A stretch of 64,000 nt of DNA from Tsukamurella tyrosinosolvens (GTDB taxonomy: Bacteria > Actinomycetota > Actinomycetes > Mycobacteriales > Mycobacteriaceae), in assembly GCF_900104775.1 (NCBI RefSeq), contig NZ_FNSA01000003.1, forward strand, positions 2,542,001 to 2,606,000, read 5' to 3'. The translations under genes were made by a program, and so were the position numbers. The notes beneath the pieces are model-generated. The model was not told the origin of the DNA. It searched no databases and was given only the letters and a program-made list of their open reading frames with translations. Below are positions 15,578 to 23,108 of the stretch, piece after piece (the stretch's first letter is position 1; each line of letters starts with the position of its first letter).

Positions 15578-16171
15578 CTATTCGTTCTGCCGGCTCTCCA
15601 AGAACTCGACCGAGGCGAAGACTCCCGCCTGACGCAGCCGCTCCTGGAGCTCTGCGGCGATCGTCGGCCGCAGCTCCGGGTGACGGGGAAGGTACAAGGA
15701 AACAGGGCCATCGACGCGGCCGGACGCGGTATCGCACTGGATCCAGTGGCCGGTCGAGCTTCGGAACGATGCCGAGCTGAGGACCGCGTCGATGAGGTCT
15801 GCGGCAGGCGGTTCAGCGGTTACCCGGTAGACGTCGCTGTGGTCGTAGTCCGCGGCGGGGTCGTAGCCGACGCGGACCGGGATGTCCAAGCCCAGCCGCA
15901 TCGCGGCGATCGAGCGGTGCATGCCGTCGACGACGCGGACCGCGGGGCGCCACCAGGCGTCCTGTTCGACGATGACCGGCCTGTCGAAGCCCGAGGTGCT
16001 CAGTTCGGTCTCGAGCTCCGCGACGCGCCGGTTCTCGAGCGGATCGACCAGCAGGAGTTCGGCCTGAGCCCAGGAGTCGCTGTTGGCCGGCTGCACGTTC
16101 GAGCGGAACCAGGCCGCCGGGACCGTGCGAGCGCGCCGGCGCGCAGTGAGCAAGAGCGTGGTCCGATGCAC
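15578..16171 (-). CDS. ParB/sulfiredoxin-like domain protein
   Basis: About 197 residues. GTG 16171 is chosen because GGGAGG lies five bases before it; GTG 16177 overlaps the ribosome site. The centre (DRPVIVEQDAWWRPAV, then VVDGMHRSIAAMRLG) carries the DG-x-HR-x-x-A signature of the ParB-N/Srx fold, used for DNA binding and CTP or ATP hydrolysis. There is no obvious helix-turn-helix after it, so it is not a classic ParB. It is the first gene after operator copy 3, 19 nt from the site. Confidence 0.62.
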   Translation of the reverse strand: MHRTTLLLTARRRARTVPAAWFRSNVQPANSDSWAQAELLLVDPLENRRVAELETELSTSGFDRPVIVEQDAWWRPAVRVVDGMHRSIAAMRLGLDIPVRVGYDPAADYDHSDVYRVTAEPPAADLIDAVLSSASFRSSTGHWIQCDTASGRVDGPVSLYLPRHPELRPTIAAELQERLRQAGVFASVEFLESRQNE

Positions 16172-16189
16172 GCACACCTCCCTGTCGAA

Positions 16190-16204
16190 TCTCTAAATCA
16201 GAGA
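16190..16204. promoter_or_regulatory. Palindromic operator, copy 3
   Basis: TCTCTAAATCAGAGA, one mismatch between arms and a different spacer. The leader that follows on the minus strand (AGAGATTCGACAGGGAGGTGTG) is almost the same as that after copy 5 at 31039. Confidence 0.68.
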
Positions 16205-16254
16205 ATAGCTCGCAGGTTGGCCCGCGTCCATCTGCCTGCTCGGGGTCTCGCCCG

Positions 16255-16491
16255 CTACCGGACGACCTCCCGCAGCTCCAGGACCATCTCCTGGCGCCAG
16301 AACGCCAGCATGGTGATGGCGATCTCGGTGTCGGAGTCGGACGGGTCGAAGTACTCCTCGGGGAGTCCGCCGTCGCGAGCTCGGGCGGCGAGATCCGCGT
16401 GCGCGGCAGCTTCGGAGTGGAACAGTGTGGTCTCGGCGGGTGCGTCTTCGAAGTACTCAGTGAGTTCCCAAACGGTGTCGGCCATGGTCAT
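16255..16491 (-). CDS. Small acidic protein, unknown
   Basis: 78 residues from ATG 16491 in an ATGA overlap; ATG 16485 is also possible. Helical and acidic with segments TVWELTEYFEDAP and ITMLAFWRQEMVLELREVV. Unknown. Confidence 0.7.
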   Translation of the reverse strand: MTMADTVWELTEYFEDAPAETTLFHSEAAAHADLAARARDGGLPEEYFDPSDSDTEIAITMLAFWRQEMVLELREVVR

Positions 16492-16754
16492 CCATTCCGA
16501 ACGTCGTCCATGTCGTGGTCTTCAAACCGCCCCGGCCGCAGCGTGCGAACGATGACGTGCCCGTCCACGACCTGGCGGGCACAGTCGAGCACGGTCTCCA
16601 GGTCCGCTGCCGCCGAGATGTTGCACTCGCCGCCGGTGGTCACGTCGTCCTCGTCGAAGGCGAGCTTCTCGCAGGCGATTCCCGCGAGGTCGAGCGCGGT
16701 GAAGAGGTTGTCGATGTCGCAGCCGGCCTCGGCGCGGAAACAGTACGTGGGCAT
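16488..16754 (-). CDS. Small protein, unknown
   Basis: 88 residues from ATG 16754, with a short GGAGC upstream. Three or four Cys spread over the chain (YCFRAEAGC, IACEKLAF, GGECNIS, LDCARQVV). Alternating helices and strands ending HVIVRTLRPGRFED. Unknown; coupled to the next gene by ATGA. Confidence 0.7.
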   Translation of the reverse strand: MPTYCFRAEAGCDIDNLFTALDLAGIACEKLAFDEDDVTTGGECNISAAADLETVLDCARQVVDGHVIVRTLRPGRFEDHDMDDVRNG

Positions 16755-16761
16755 GGGGCTC

Positions 16762-16974
16762 CTAGCGTTCGTCGACGATGGTGATCGTCGCTGTGGTGTC
16801 TTCGGTGATGAGGATCTTCGCGGTGCCGTCCGGAAGGCCGATCACCGACACTTCGACGATCTCTTCCCTGTCGTTGGTGATCGTGACGGTGCGAAAGGGC
16901 GCATCGTCGGAATCCTCGGACCGGGTCAGTCCGGTCTCTCCGTGGGTCTGGAAGTCCCAGTTCGTGCAGCCCAC
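16762..16974 (-). CDS. Small beta-rich protein, unknown
   Basis: 70 residues from GTG 16974. Successive strands (RTVTITNDREEIVEVSVIG, AKILITEDTTATITIVDE) suggest a small beta sandwich or barrel. No family recognised. Starts three bases after the previous gene's stop. Confidence 0.68.
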   Translation of the reverse strand: MGCTNWDFQTHGETGLTRSEDSDDAPFRTVTITNDREEIVEVSVIGLPDGTAKILITEDTTATITIVDER

Positions 16975-16977
16975 CGT

Positions 16978-17148
16978 CTACTCCTCGGCGGCCAGGGACT
17001 CGATGCGGTCGAGCAGGTCGCCGATCAGGTCCCACACCTCGCCGTCGTTCTCGTGCTCCTTGAGCCACTGCGCGGCGTCTTCGGCGCCACGGTCTTCCAA
17101 GCACGTTGCCAGTTCGCGGGGAACGGAGTTCGTCCAAGTGTCGGTCAC
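16978..17148 (-). CDS. Very small acidic helical protein
   Basis: 56 residues from GTG 17148, with TAGGAGC nine bases upstream. Sequence begins VTDTWTNSVPRELATCLED and ends in a helix DLIGDLLDRIESLAAEE. Supported by the ribosome site, close packing and composition. Unknown. Confidence 0.68.
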   Translation of the reverse strand: MTDTWTNSVPRELATCLEDRGAEDAAQWLKEHENDGEVWDLIGDLLDRIESLAAEE

Positions 17149-17157
17149 GGTGTGCTC

Positions 17158-17247
17158 CTAGATCTTGCGCTTTCGGCGATCCCCATCTCTGGGGCTTCTT
17201 GATTCGATGAGGTTGCCGCCGCTGACGCGCGCCGGCACCGCGATCAC
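17158..17247 (-). CDS. Possible 29-residue basic peptide
   Basis: GTG 17247 overlaps the TAG of the upstream gene by one base and the frame ends at 17158: VIAVPARVSGGNLIESRSP followed by a basic tail. Tight spacing on both sides favours translation, but length and composition are weak support. Confidence 0.3.
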   Translation of the reverse strand: MIAVPARVSGGNLIESRSPRDGDRRKRKI

Positions 17248-17426
17248 TACTCTTCGACGCGGCGGACGGGCCGGCCGTGCAGTTCCGCGTAGCCGAGCGC
17301 GTCCTCGTCGGGAAGGTGGGCCGGGAACAGCGGCGCCCACCGAATGTCAGACTCGGGGGTGACGCGGAGGACGCTTCCAGTGGTCAGATCGACCAGCGCA
17401 CCTTCGTTTCCGTGGATCTCGGCCAT
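17247..17426 (-). CDS. Very small protein, unknown
   Basis: 59 residues from ATG 17426 with ACGGAGCAG upstream. MAEIHGNEGALVDLTTGSV at the start, then a short Pro/Trp segment and acidic C-terminus. Unknown; one of a series of similarly sized genes each with its own ribosome site. Confidence 0.68.
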   Translation of the reverse strand: MAEIHGNEGALVDLTTGSVLRVTPESDIRWAPLFPAHLPDEDALGYAELHGRPVRRVEE

Positions 17427-17447
17427 TTCTGCTCCGTTCTGTGTGGA

Positions 17448-17630
17448 CTACGCTGCCCACGCTGCGGCGTCGTCAGCGTTGGTGGTCCAGCCGACTACCT
17501 CCAGGTCGTCGCCGGTGTCGGGGTCGATCAAGCCCCCAGCTGTGGGGACCTCGCCCCACAGCTGTGCGAAGTACTTTCCGGTATCGGACCGGTAGACCAA
17601 CCACATCGGGCCTGTGTGAATGTTCGCCAC
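17448..17630 (-). CDS. Very small protein, unknown
   Basis: 60 residues from GTG 17630, preceded by GAAGGAGAA. Sequence MWLVYRSDTGKYFAQLWGE and DLEVVGWTTNADDAAAWAA suggests a small beta fold with a terminal helix. Unknown. Confidence 0.7.
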   Translation of the reverse strand: MANIHTGPMWLVYRSDTGKYFAQLWGEVPTAGGLIDPDTGDDLEVVGWTTNADDAAAWAA

Positions 17631-17678
17631 GTCGTTCTCCTTCTCGGTGCGAGTTTTGGCTCGCGGGAATCGTGCTGA

Positions 17679-17837
17679 TCAGTCGCGCTCGATCGCGCTC
17701 GGCACGTCGTAGGGGGCGTCCTCGTACACCTCGAACTTCGCCGCACGTAGCCGGCGCAGGAATTCGGCGACCGCCGCCTCGGCGGTGTTCGCCTCGATGT
17801 CCTCGATGACGCTGGCCCGGACGTTGTATACGGTCAT
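17679..17837 (-). CDS. Very small acidic protein, unknown
   Basis: 52 residues from ATG 17837 with AGAAGGAGAAC upstream. One amphipathic helix (IEANTAEAAVAEFLRRLRA) between short strands, a pattern like a minimal alpha/beta repeat. Unknown. Confidence 0.7.
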   Translation of the reverse strand: MTVYNVRASVIEDIEANTAEAAVAEFLRRLRAAKFEVYEDAPYDVPSAIERD

Positions 17838-17852
17838 GGTTCTCCTTCTGGA

Positions 17853-18032
17853 TCAGCTTCCGGCGGGCAGCAGGTTGTCGGCGTGCTCTACGGATGTGGA
17901 GCCGGGCTCTCCGAGGTCGTCCCAGTCGACCTCGTACAGGTCGGGGTCGCCTGGGAGCACCGCCCTGACGGTGCCGTGGAAGACCTGCTCGAGATCGGAG
18001 ATTCGGTCGCCGGCCAGGTACTCGCGCGTCAC
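17853..18032 (-). CDS. Very small acidic protein, unknown
   Basis: 59 residues from GTG 18032 in a GTGA overlap with the previous stop. Contains YLAGDRISDLEQVFHGTV and DLYEVDWDDLGEPG. Unknown function. Confidence 0.68.
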   Translation of the reverse strand: MTREYLAGDRISDLEQVFHGTVRAVLPGDPDLYEVDWDDLGEPGSTSVEHADNLLPAGS

Positions 18033-18178
18033 AAATCGCTCCGCTCGACCGTCTCCCGCAGGTCCACGTAGGCGTCCCAGATCTCGTCCGGCAGCTCATG
18101 CGTACACACCCGCGCCTGCCGCAACACCAGTCCCAGCGTTTCGATCTTGCTCAGCACGAGTCCCTTCGACCCGCTCAT
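18029..18178 (-). CDS. Very small helical protein, unknown
   Basis: 49 residues from ATG 18178, overlapping the preceding stop as ATGA. Mostly helical: LSKIETLGLVLRQARVC and DEIWDAYVDLRETVERS. Unknown. Confidence 0.66.
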   Translation of the reverse strand: MSGSKGLVLSKIETLGLVLRQARVCTHELPDEIWDAYVDLRETVERSDL

Positions 18179-18651
18179 CGCGACACCTCGCTCCAGAGGT
18201 ACGGGGATCCGAACGTCCCGGGATCGGTGACGTTCTGCACCACCGCGCAGAACGGGTGCACCACGTTGTCGAAGACACGGCCCACGGTCGCGTTGCTGTC
18301 AGCCGGGATCAAGATCGAGAAGTCGATGTGGGGCTCGTCGCCGCCGGTCTGATCCGAGACGCTCAGCGTGTCCGCCCCGGGCACGCCGGCGTCCTTGAGC
18401 AGCTTCCGCATCGCAGCCTCGGCCTTGGCGAGTCCCTCCTCGGTGAGCCAGTTCTCCTCGGTGAGGAGTCCGTTGAGGTCTCCGCGCTCGGTCGCGAAGT
18501 GCAGGTACTCGACGACGCCGACGGTGAGCTCGCCGTCGGTCTCCAGGTAGGCCCCGGGAAGCTGGTCCTCGCCGATGTCGATGCCGGAGTGCCTGCTGGT
18601 GTCACGGATGCTGTCGACGGAGTCGTTCCAGTTGCTGTCGATGAGGCTCAT
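18175..18651 (-). CDS. Unknown acidic protein, first gene of minus operon
   Basis: 158 residues from ATG 18651 (MSLIDSNWNDS); GTG 18660 would add three residues. No ribosome site is visible, so the message may be leaderless or nearly so. Helical middle (TEEGLAKAEAAMRKLLKDAG) and beta-rich end. Family not recognised. Heads the chain of small genes that runs down to 16.3 kb. Confidence 0.7.
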   Translation of the reverse strand: MSLIDSNWNDSVDSIRDTSRHSGIDIGEDQLPGAYLETDGELTVGVVEYLHFATERGDLNGLLTEENWLTEEGLAKAEAAMRKLLKDAGVPGADTLSVSDQTGGDEPHIDFSILIPADSNATVGRVFDNVVHPFCAVVQNVTDPGTFGSPYLWSEVSR

Positions 18652-18728
18652 GGCGGGCACTATGCGACCTCACGCCGGGCGCCGTCGACGGCGGCGCGGA
18701 ATTGCGTGCCGCCGAGCGAAGAAGCTCC

Positions 18729-18759
18729 GGTCGACTTCGTGTCGCGTTCGAAGTCGACC
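18729..18759. repeat. Perfect 11-bp inverted repeat in a divergent intergenic region
   Basis: GGTCGACTTCG and its exact complement flank TGTCGCGTT. It sits in the 313-bp gap 18652-18964 between the minus small-gene operon and the EccC/A gene; I see no coding sequence there. The loop matches the GTGTCGCGTcc core of the recurrent intergenic motif. It may be a binding site for a dimeric regulator of both directions. Confidence 0.6.
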
Positions 18760-18964
18760 CTCGTGCGGGCATACCTTCCCAGCCAATCGCCCCAACCGCG
18801 GGGTGGGAGTCGTCTACGTGCTGGGCCGCGACCTCAGCCGGATTCGACGGTCAGCTCCCTCAGGAGCACGCGGCTCGTTTCGCCTTCTGCTCACGCAGGG
18901 CACGGCTGGTGGTCGCGGCGCCGACGAAGTCCGTCCCTGCGCTGCACAGGAGGTCTACAGACCC

Positions 18965-21900
18965 ATGGTCCAATCGTCCCGACTCAAGAAGCTCGCCCGC
19001 GAGCACATGGCCGCACACCCCGAGGTGAAGTACCAGCAGGCCCTCGCCGCTGTCACCGCAGCCGACGCCACAGCGCCGCCTCCGCCGGGAGGCCCCGGCA
19101 CCTCGATCGGGGGTGACGGCCCGCACGTCCCCAACTTCCTCGAGGCGCTCGGCATCACCGATCTCGCGACCAACGACTTCGAAGCGGTGTGGGCGCGGAA
19201 CTCCGCCACGGGATCGCTGCGGGCCCCGATCGGCTACCTGCGTCGCGGCGACGAGATCCTTCCCGAGCTGAACTACCTCGACATGCTCGAGGAGAACCTC
19301 GGCGGCGACGGACCGCATGGGGGGATCGCCGGCCGGACCGGATCGGGCAAGAGCTACTTCCTGCGCTCGATCCTCCTCTCGCTGGTCTCGCTCTACGGAC
19401 CGGACGACATCGCTCTGCTGCTCGCCGACTTCAAGGGTGGGTCGACATTCCTCGGATTCGACCGGCTGCCACACACCGTGGCCGCGCTCTCAGGCCTCGA
19501 GCAGAGCAACAGCCTCATCGAACGCTTCGCCGCTGTCGTCGATGGCGAGGTGACCCGTCGCGAGGAGTTCATCACCGGCCAGAAGGGCTGCGCGGACATC
19601 CACGCGTACCGCCGCAAGCAGCGCGAGAACCCGAACGACCCGAACTGGCCGGCGCTGCCCCACCTCGTCATCGTGGTCGACGAGTTCGGCGACTACCTGC
19701 GCCACCGGTCCGCCTTCCTGGACATGCTCCTTCGGACCGCACGTGTCGGGCGATCTCTCGGTGTCCACCTCGTGCTGGCGAGCCAGTACCTCGACAGCGG
19801 CAACGCCGCAGAGCTCCTTCCCTCCCTGAGCTTCGGGTACTGCCTCGCGGTCAACCACCCCGCCCACTCGAGAGCGATGATCGGCACGGACGCCGCGGCG
19901 AACATGATCCATTCCCGACAGACAATGGGCAAAGCCCTGCGGAGGCTGCCGGCGGACCCGGCACCGGTCGAAGTGGTCGCCTTCAATCACGAGGCTCCCC
20001 TGCCCGGCGACGGGCCGCACACGGGCGACGACGCACGCGACAACATGGCTCAGGCTCTGATCGCGCGCCTCGCTGCGCTCGACGTCCCGCGTGTGCCCGC
20101 GATGTGGACTGATCCGCTGGATGTGCCCCGCACCTTCGCGGACGAGCCCGCGCTCGAAGAGGAGAAGCAGGGGCTCAAGATCCGGATCGGCGTGCTCGAC
20201 GCACCGCGGCGCCACGAGACCCTCCCCTGGATCCTCGACTTCACCGGGCAGCGTCCGCACTACGCGATCGCCGGTGGCCCGAAGTCGGGTCGGTCGACGA
20301 CGCTGCGCACGATGGTGCTCGCGAGCGCCGTCACGCACGCCGATGGACGGGTGGCGTTCATGCTTCTCGACGGCCACGACAGGTCCCTGTCTGCGGTCGC
20401 CGAAGCGCCGAACGTCGCCGCGCACGTCGCGGCCGGAGACGACAATGGAGTCCGCGCAGTCCTCGCGGAGGTGGATCGGCTGATCGAGATGCGCACGGCG
20501 GCGATGGCCGTCGCGGGCCATCACGTGGTCGACCAGTACCTCGGACGGAAGGACTCGGACTCCGACGACCCGTACGGCTACGTCGTGGTGGCGATCGACG
20601 GCATCGGCACCTTCCTCGGGGACGGCGATCGGCGTGCTCAGGCCGATCGCCTCCTGAACATCATCGAGCGCGGCCACACGGTCGGCGTCCACCTCGTCTT
20701 CACGGCAGACAGCGCTGCATCGGGGAGCACCGGCAACGTCCCGCACTACTCGATGGAGGTGCCCGGTGTCGTGCAGCTCTGGTCGACCAGCTACGCCGGC
20801 ACCCGGATGCCTGCTGAGCTCCGCCTGACGCTGGACTCCCTGATCCCGGAACGCCAGCCCGGACGCTCGTTCGACCCGGTGACGATGCTGCAGGCCCGCA
20901 TCCTCCTCCCGATCGACCGCGGCATCGACCCGGACGGAACTGACCACGGCGTCCGGAGGTACGCGATCCACGACCGCACCGACGAGATCGGGAAGCTGAG
21001 TGCCTCGCTTGCCGAAGGGAATCCCGCGAGCAGGGTCCCCGTCGTCGAGCCGGGGGCGATCACCGCCTCTGCTCGCGCCAAGCAGAAGAAGGACATCGTC
21101 ACGGTGCGCGCGGAGATCGACGCGATCATCGGCCAGGACGCGGTGAAGAAGGAGCTGCACGCGCTGCTCGGTGCCGCTGAAGTGGAGATGGAGCTGCGCC
21201 GGCGCGGTCTGCCCTTGACGCGGTCGGCGTCGCGCAACCTCGTGCTCGCCGGCGCGCCCGGTATCGGCAAGAGCCACCTGGCCGGCCTCATCGGACGCAT
21301 CCTGCAGATCACCGGACGTCTCTCGACCGGCAAGGTCACGCGCGCGACCCGTGCGAGCCTGGTCGGGACCCACATCGGGGAGACCGGCGCAAGGACGCAG
21401 GCGGTTCTCGACAAGGCCCACGGGGGCGTGCTCTTCATCGACGACGCCTACGACCTCGCCCGGGAGCAGGATGAGCAGATCGACCTGTTCGGCCGCGAAG
21501 CGCTCGATGCGCTCCGCGGTCATCTGGAGCGCGACCCCGACGATCTCGCCGTGGTGATCGCCGGCTACGCGCCACTGGTGGAGCGTTTCCTGGAAGAGAA
21601 CGCGCTCTTCGCCTCGCACTTCGGCACTCGGATCACCTTCGAGGCGTTCACCGATGCACAGCTGTGGGAGCACCTGCTCAACTTCGCCGAGTGCGATGGG
21701 CGGTCCGTCCACCCCAGTGCTGAGGAGCCCTTCCGCAGCGCCGTCGCCATCCTCGATGTCGCGGACCGCAAGGGCGACCGGCTGATCGACGTGGCTGGAA
21801 ACCTCCGGTTCGTGCGCAACGTCTACGAGGTCGCCCTGGGCGTCGCCGCTCAACGTCTGAGCACGTCCGAGGACCTGTCCGCACTCTCGGACGCGGAGAT

Positions 21901-21985
21901 GCTGCTGGTGACCGAAGACGACGTCTCCGCCGCGGTGTGCCGGGTCCTCAGCGGCTTCGGGCTCGGTCTCTCCGACGCAGCCTGA
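18965..21985 (+). CDS. Fused EccC/EccA-type type VII secretion ATPase
   Basis: 1006 residues from ATG 18965; AGGAGG lies 11 bases upstream. Domain 1 is an FtsK/SpoIIIE-type ATPase: Walker A GRTGSGKS near residue 125, an ADFKGG segment near 158, Walker B VIVVDEF near 235. Domain 2 is a second, weaker ATPase with GGPKSGRS near 436. Domain 3 is a CbxX/EccA-type AAA+ module with GAPGIGKS near 762 and LFIDDAY near 822. EccC is normally membrane anchored with three FtsK domains, and EccA is a separate cytosolic protein; here there is no TM segment and EccA is fused to the C-terminus. Probably recognises Esx-like substrates. Ends at a terminator. Confidence 0.88.
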   Translation: MVQSSRLKKLAREHMAAHPEVKYQQALAAVTAADATAPPPPGGPGTSIGGDGPHVPNFLEALGITDLATNDFEAVWARNSATGSLRAPIGYLRRGDEILPELNYLDMLEENLGGDGPHGGIAGRTGSGKSYFLRSILLSLVSLYGPDDIALLLADFKGGSTFLGFDRLPHTVAALSGLEQSNSLIERFAAVVDGEVTRREEFITGQKGCADIHAYRRKQRENPNDPNWPALPHLVIVVDEFGDYLRHRSAFLDMLLRTARVGRSLGVHLVLASQYLDSGNAAELLPSLSFGYCLAVNHPAHSRAMIGTDAAANMIHSRQTMGKALRRLPADPAPVEVVAFNHEAPLPGDGPHTGDDARDNMAQALIARLAALDVPRVPAMWTDPLDVPRTFADEPALEEEKQGLKIRIGVLDAPRRHETLPWILDFTGQRPHYAIAGGPKSGRSTTLRTMVLASAVTHADGRVAFMLLDGHDRSLSAVAEAPNVAAHVAAGDDNGVRAVLAEVDRLIEMRTAAMAVAGHHVVDQYLGRKDSDSDDPYGYVVVAIDGIGTFLGDGDRRAQADRLLNIIERGHTVGVHLVFTADSAASGSTGNVPHYSMEVPGVVQLWSTSYAGTRMPAELRLTLDSLIPERQPGRSFDPVTMLQARILLPIDRGIDPDGTDHGVRRYAIHDRTDEIGKLSASLAEGNPASRVPVVEPGAITASARAKQKKDIVTVRAEIDAIIGQDAVKKELHALLGAAEVEMELRRRGLPLTRSASRNLVLAGAPGIGKSHLAGLIGRILQITGRLSTGKVTRATRASLVGTHIGETGARTQAVLDKAHGGVLFIDDAYDLAREQDEQIDLFGREALDALRGHLERDPDDLAVVIAGYAPLVERFLEENALFASHFGTRITFEAFTDAQLWEHLLNFAECDGRSVHPSAEEPFRSAVAILDVADRKGDRLIDVAGNLRFVRNVYEVALGVAAQRLSTSEDLSALSDAEMLLVTEDDVSAAVCRVLSGFGLGLSDAA

Positions 21986-21998
21986 CCCGTGCACATGT

Positions 21999-22038
21999 CG
22001 CAGAACCCCGGTCGCAAATCGCCGGCCGGGGTTCTGCG
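21999..22038 (+). terminator. Hairpin terminator after the EccC/A gene
   Basis: Perfect 13-bp stem (CGCAGAACCCCGG and complement) with a 14-nt loop, 14 nt after the stop codon. Confidence 0.8.
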
Positions 22039-22050
22039 GCGCTGGCCCTG

Positions 22051-22081
22051 ACCTGCTGGTGTCGCGTCCTCGGGCGAGGAC
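22051..22081 (+). repeat. Recurrent intergenic motif with hairpin, copy C
   Basis: ACCTGCTGGTGTCGCGTCC continuing into GTCCTCG-GG-CGAGGAC, a 7-bp stem with a 2-nt loop. Immediately after the terminator, as for copy B. Confidence 0.62.
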
Positions 22082-22096
22082 CGAGGAGAGTACCTG

Positions 22097-22402
22097 TCAG
22101 TTGCGGACGATCTCGACGCCGAAGCGGCCGGCGTGACCGGTGAAGGACGTGCCAGGGGCGAGGAAGACGTCCCCGGAGCCCGTGGCGAGCTCGGTGGCGA
22201 AGCGTTCGTGGAGGGCATCGATTTCAGCCTGCTGCGCACCGAGCTCACGCAGGCGGCCGGTCGCATGGAACAACGCGAGGTCTCCCGTGGAGTCGCCGTC
22301 GTAGTCGTTCTTGGTCCACGTGGGGTGTCCGGGCTCGGTGATGGTGAGGTTGTACGACACGAGGTGCCTCTCGTCGAGATGGTGGAGAGTGTCCCCAACC
22401 AT
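22097..22402 (-). CDS. Unknown protein, about 101 residues
   Basis: ATG 22402 (MVGDTLHHLDERH) is taken as start; GTG 22453 in frame is possible and neither has a clear ribosome site. Composition is protein-like: EPGHPTWTKNDYDGD, a helix ELGAQQAEIDALHERFATE and a Gly-rich end. It is the only minus-strand gene in this stretch. No family recognised. Confidence 0.5.
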   Translation of the reverse strand: MVGDTLHHLDERHLVSYNLTITEPGHPTWTKNDYDGDSTGDLALFHATGRLRELGAQQAEIDALHERFATELATGSGDVFLAPGTSFTGHAGRFGVEIVRN

Positions 22403-22507
22403 GCGGTGCTGCCATTGTCGAACGGGTCGAGCCTCCAGCGCGAGTGACGACACGCATCGCGCGCCGCGCGCCTACGCGGCGCTGGGCAGCGAGTACCTTG
22501 CGGCGCC

Positions 22508-22738
22508 ATGAGCTTCCGTTACAACATCGAGGTCCGCGTCGACACGACCGTCCATCAGGTGGGCGGGTTCGACAGCGCGAGGGCGGCCGCCGCCGCGTCA
22601 CACGTCGAAGCCTCGTTCTTCGGCCAGCCCACGGGGATCAACCTGTCCGTCGCCCAGATCCAGTGGGCGATCGAGGCCGGCGCGAGCGAGATCCCCGTGC
22701 GCGACGCCGACCCGGAGATCACTGTTCTCGTCAGCTGA
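22508..22738 (+). CDS. Small protein, tandem paralogue 1
   Basis: 76 residues from ATG 22508 (MSFRYNIEVRVDTTVHQVG). Shares with the next gene the order VGGFDSA, HVEASFFGQ, EAG-EIPVRDADPEITVLVS. The identical end TVLVS and matching spacing show a recent duplication. Strand-helix-strand layout; unknown function. Confidence 0.74.
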   Translation: MSFRYNIEVRVDTTVHQVGGFDSARAAAAASHVEASFFGQPTGINLSVAQIQWAIEAGASEIPVRDADPEITVLVS

Positions 22739-22837
22739 GTCGATCTCGTTGACCGAGCGATGAAGCCCAGTGGCAGCGCTCTTGCCAGCCCGCGCCCTCG
22801 GCTGGCCTCGCCACCGCCGTCTGCCACCGTCGCCGAC

Positions 22838-23056
22838 ATGAGCGCATACAGCATCCAGATCCAGGTCGACGACGACATCCACGAGGTCGGAGGTTTCGAC
22901 GACGCCGACGGTGCCGCAGGCATGGCCCACGTCAAGGCGACCTACTTCGGGTCCCAGCACCAGCCGAGCTCCGACACCGCCGCGGCTCTCGAAGCCGGCG
23001 AGAAGGCGATCGTGATCCGCGGCGCTGACCCGAAGATCACCGTGCTGGTGTCCTGA
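22838..23056 (+). CDS. Small protein, tandem paralogue 2
   Basis: 72 residues from ATG 22838 (MSAYSIQIQVDDDIHEVG). Paralogue of the gene 100 bp upstream: VGGFDDAD, HVKATYFGS, EAGEKAIVIRGADPKITVLVS. Unknown function. The frame is open upstream but that part is Pro/Ser-rich and lacks a ribosome site. Confidence 0.74.
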   Translation: MSAYSIQIQVDDDIHEVGGFDDADGAAGMAHVKATYFGSQHQPSSDTAAALEAGEKAIVIRGADPKITVLVS

Positions 23057-23108
23057 CCTGTATCGCACACAGGCCCACCCCGCCAGGGCGCACAGGGCGA
23101 AGCTGCTC

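Noticed and set aside
19490-21994. Long minus-strand open frame (834 codons) opposite the EccC/A gene
   Set aside because: Arg/Asp/His-rich composition typical of the reverse of a high-G+C gene, no ribosome site, and the plus strand has recognised ATPase motifs.
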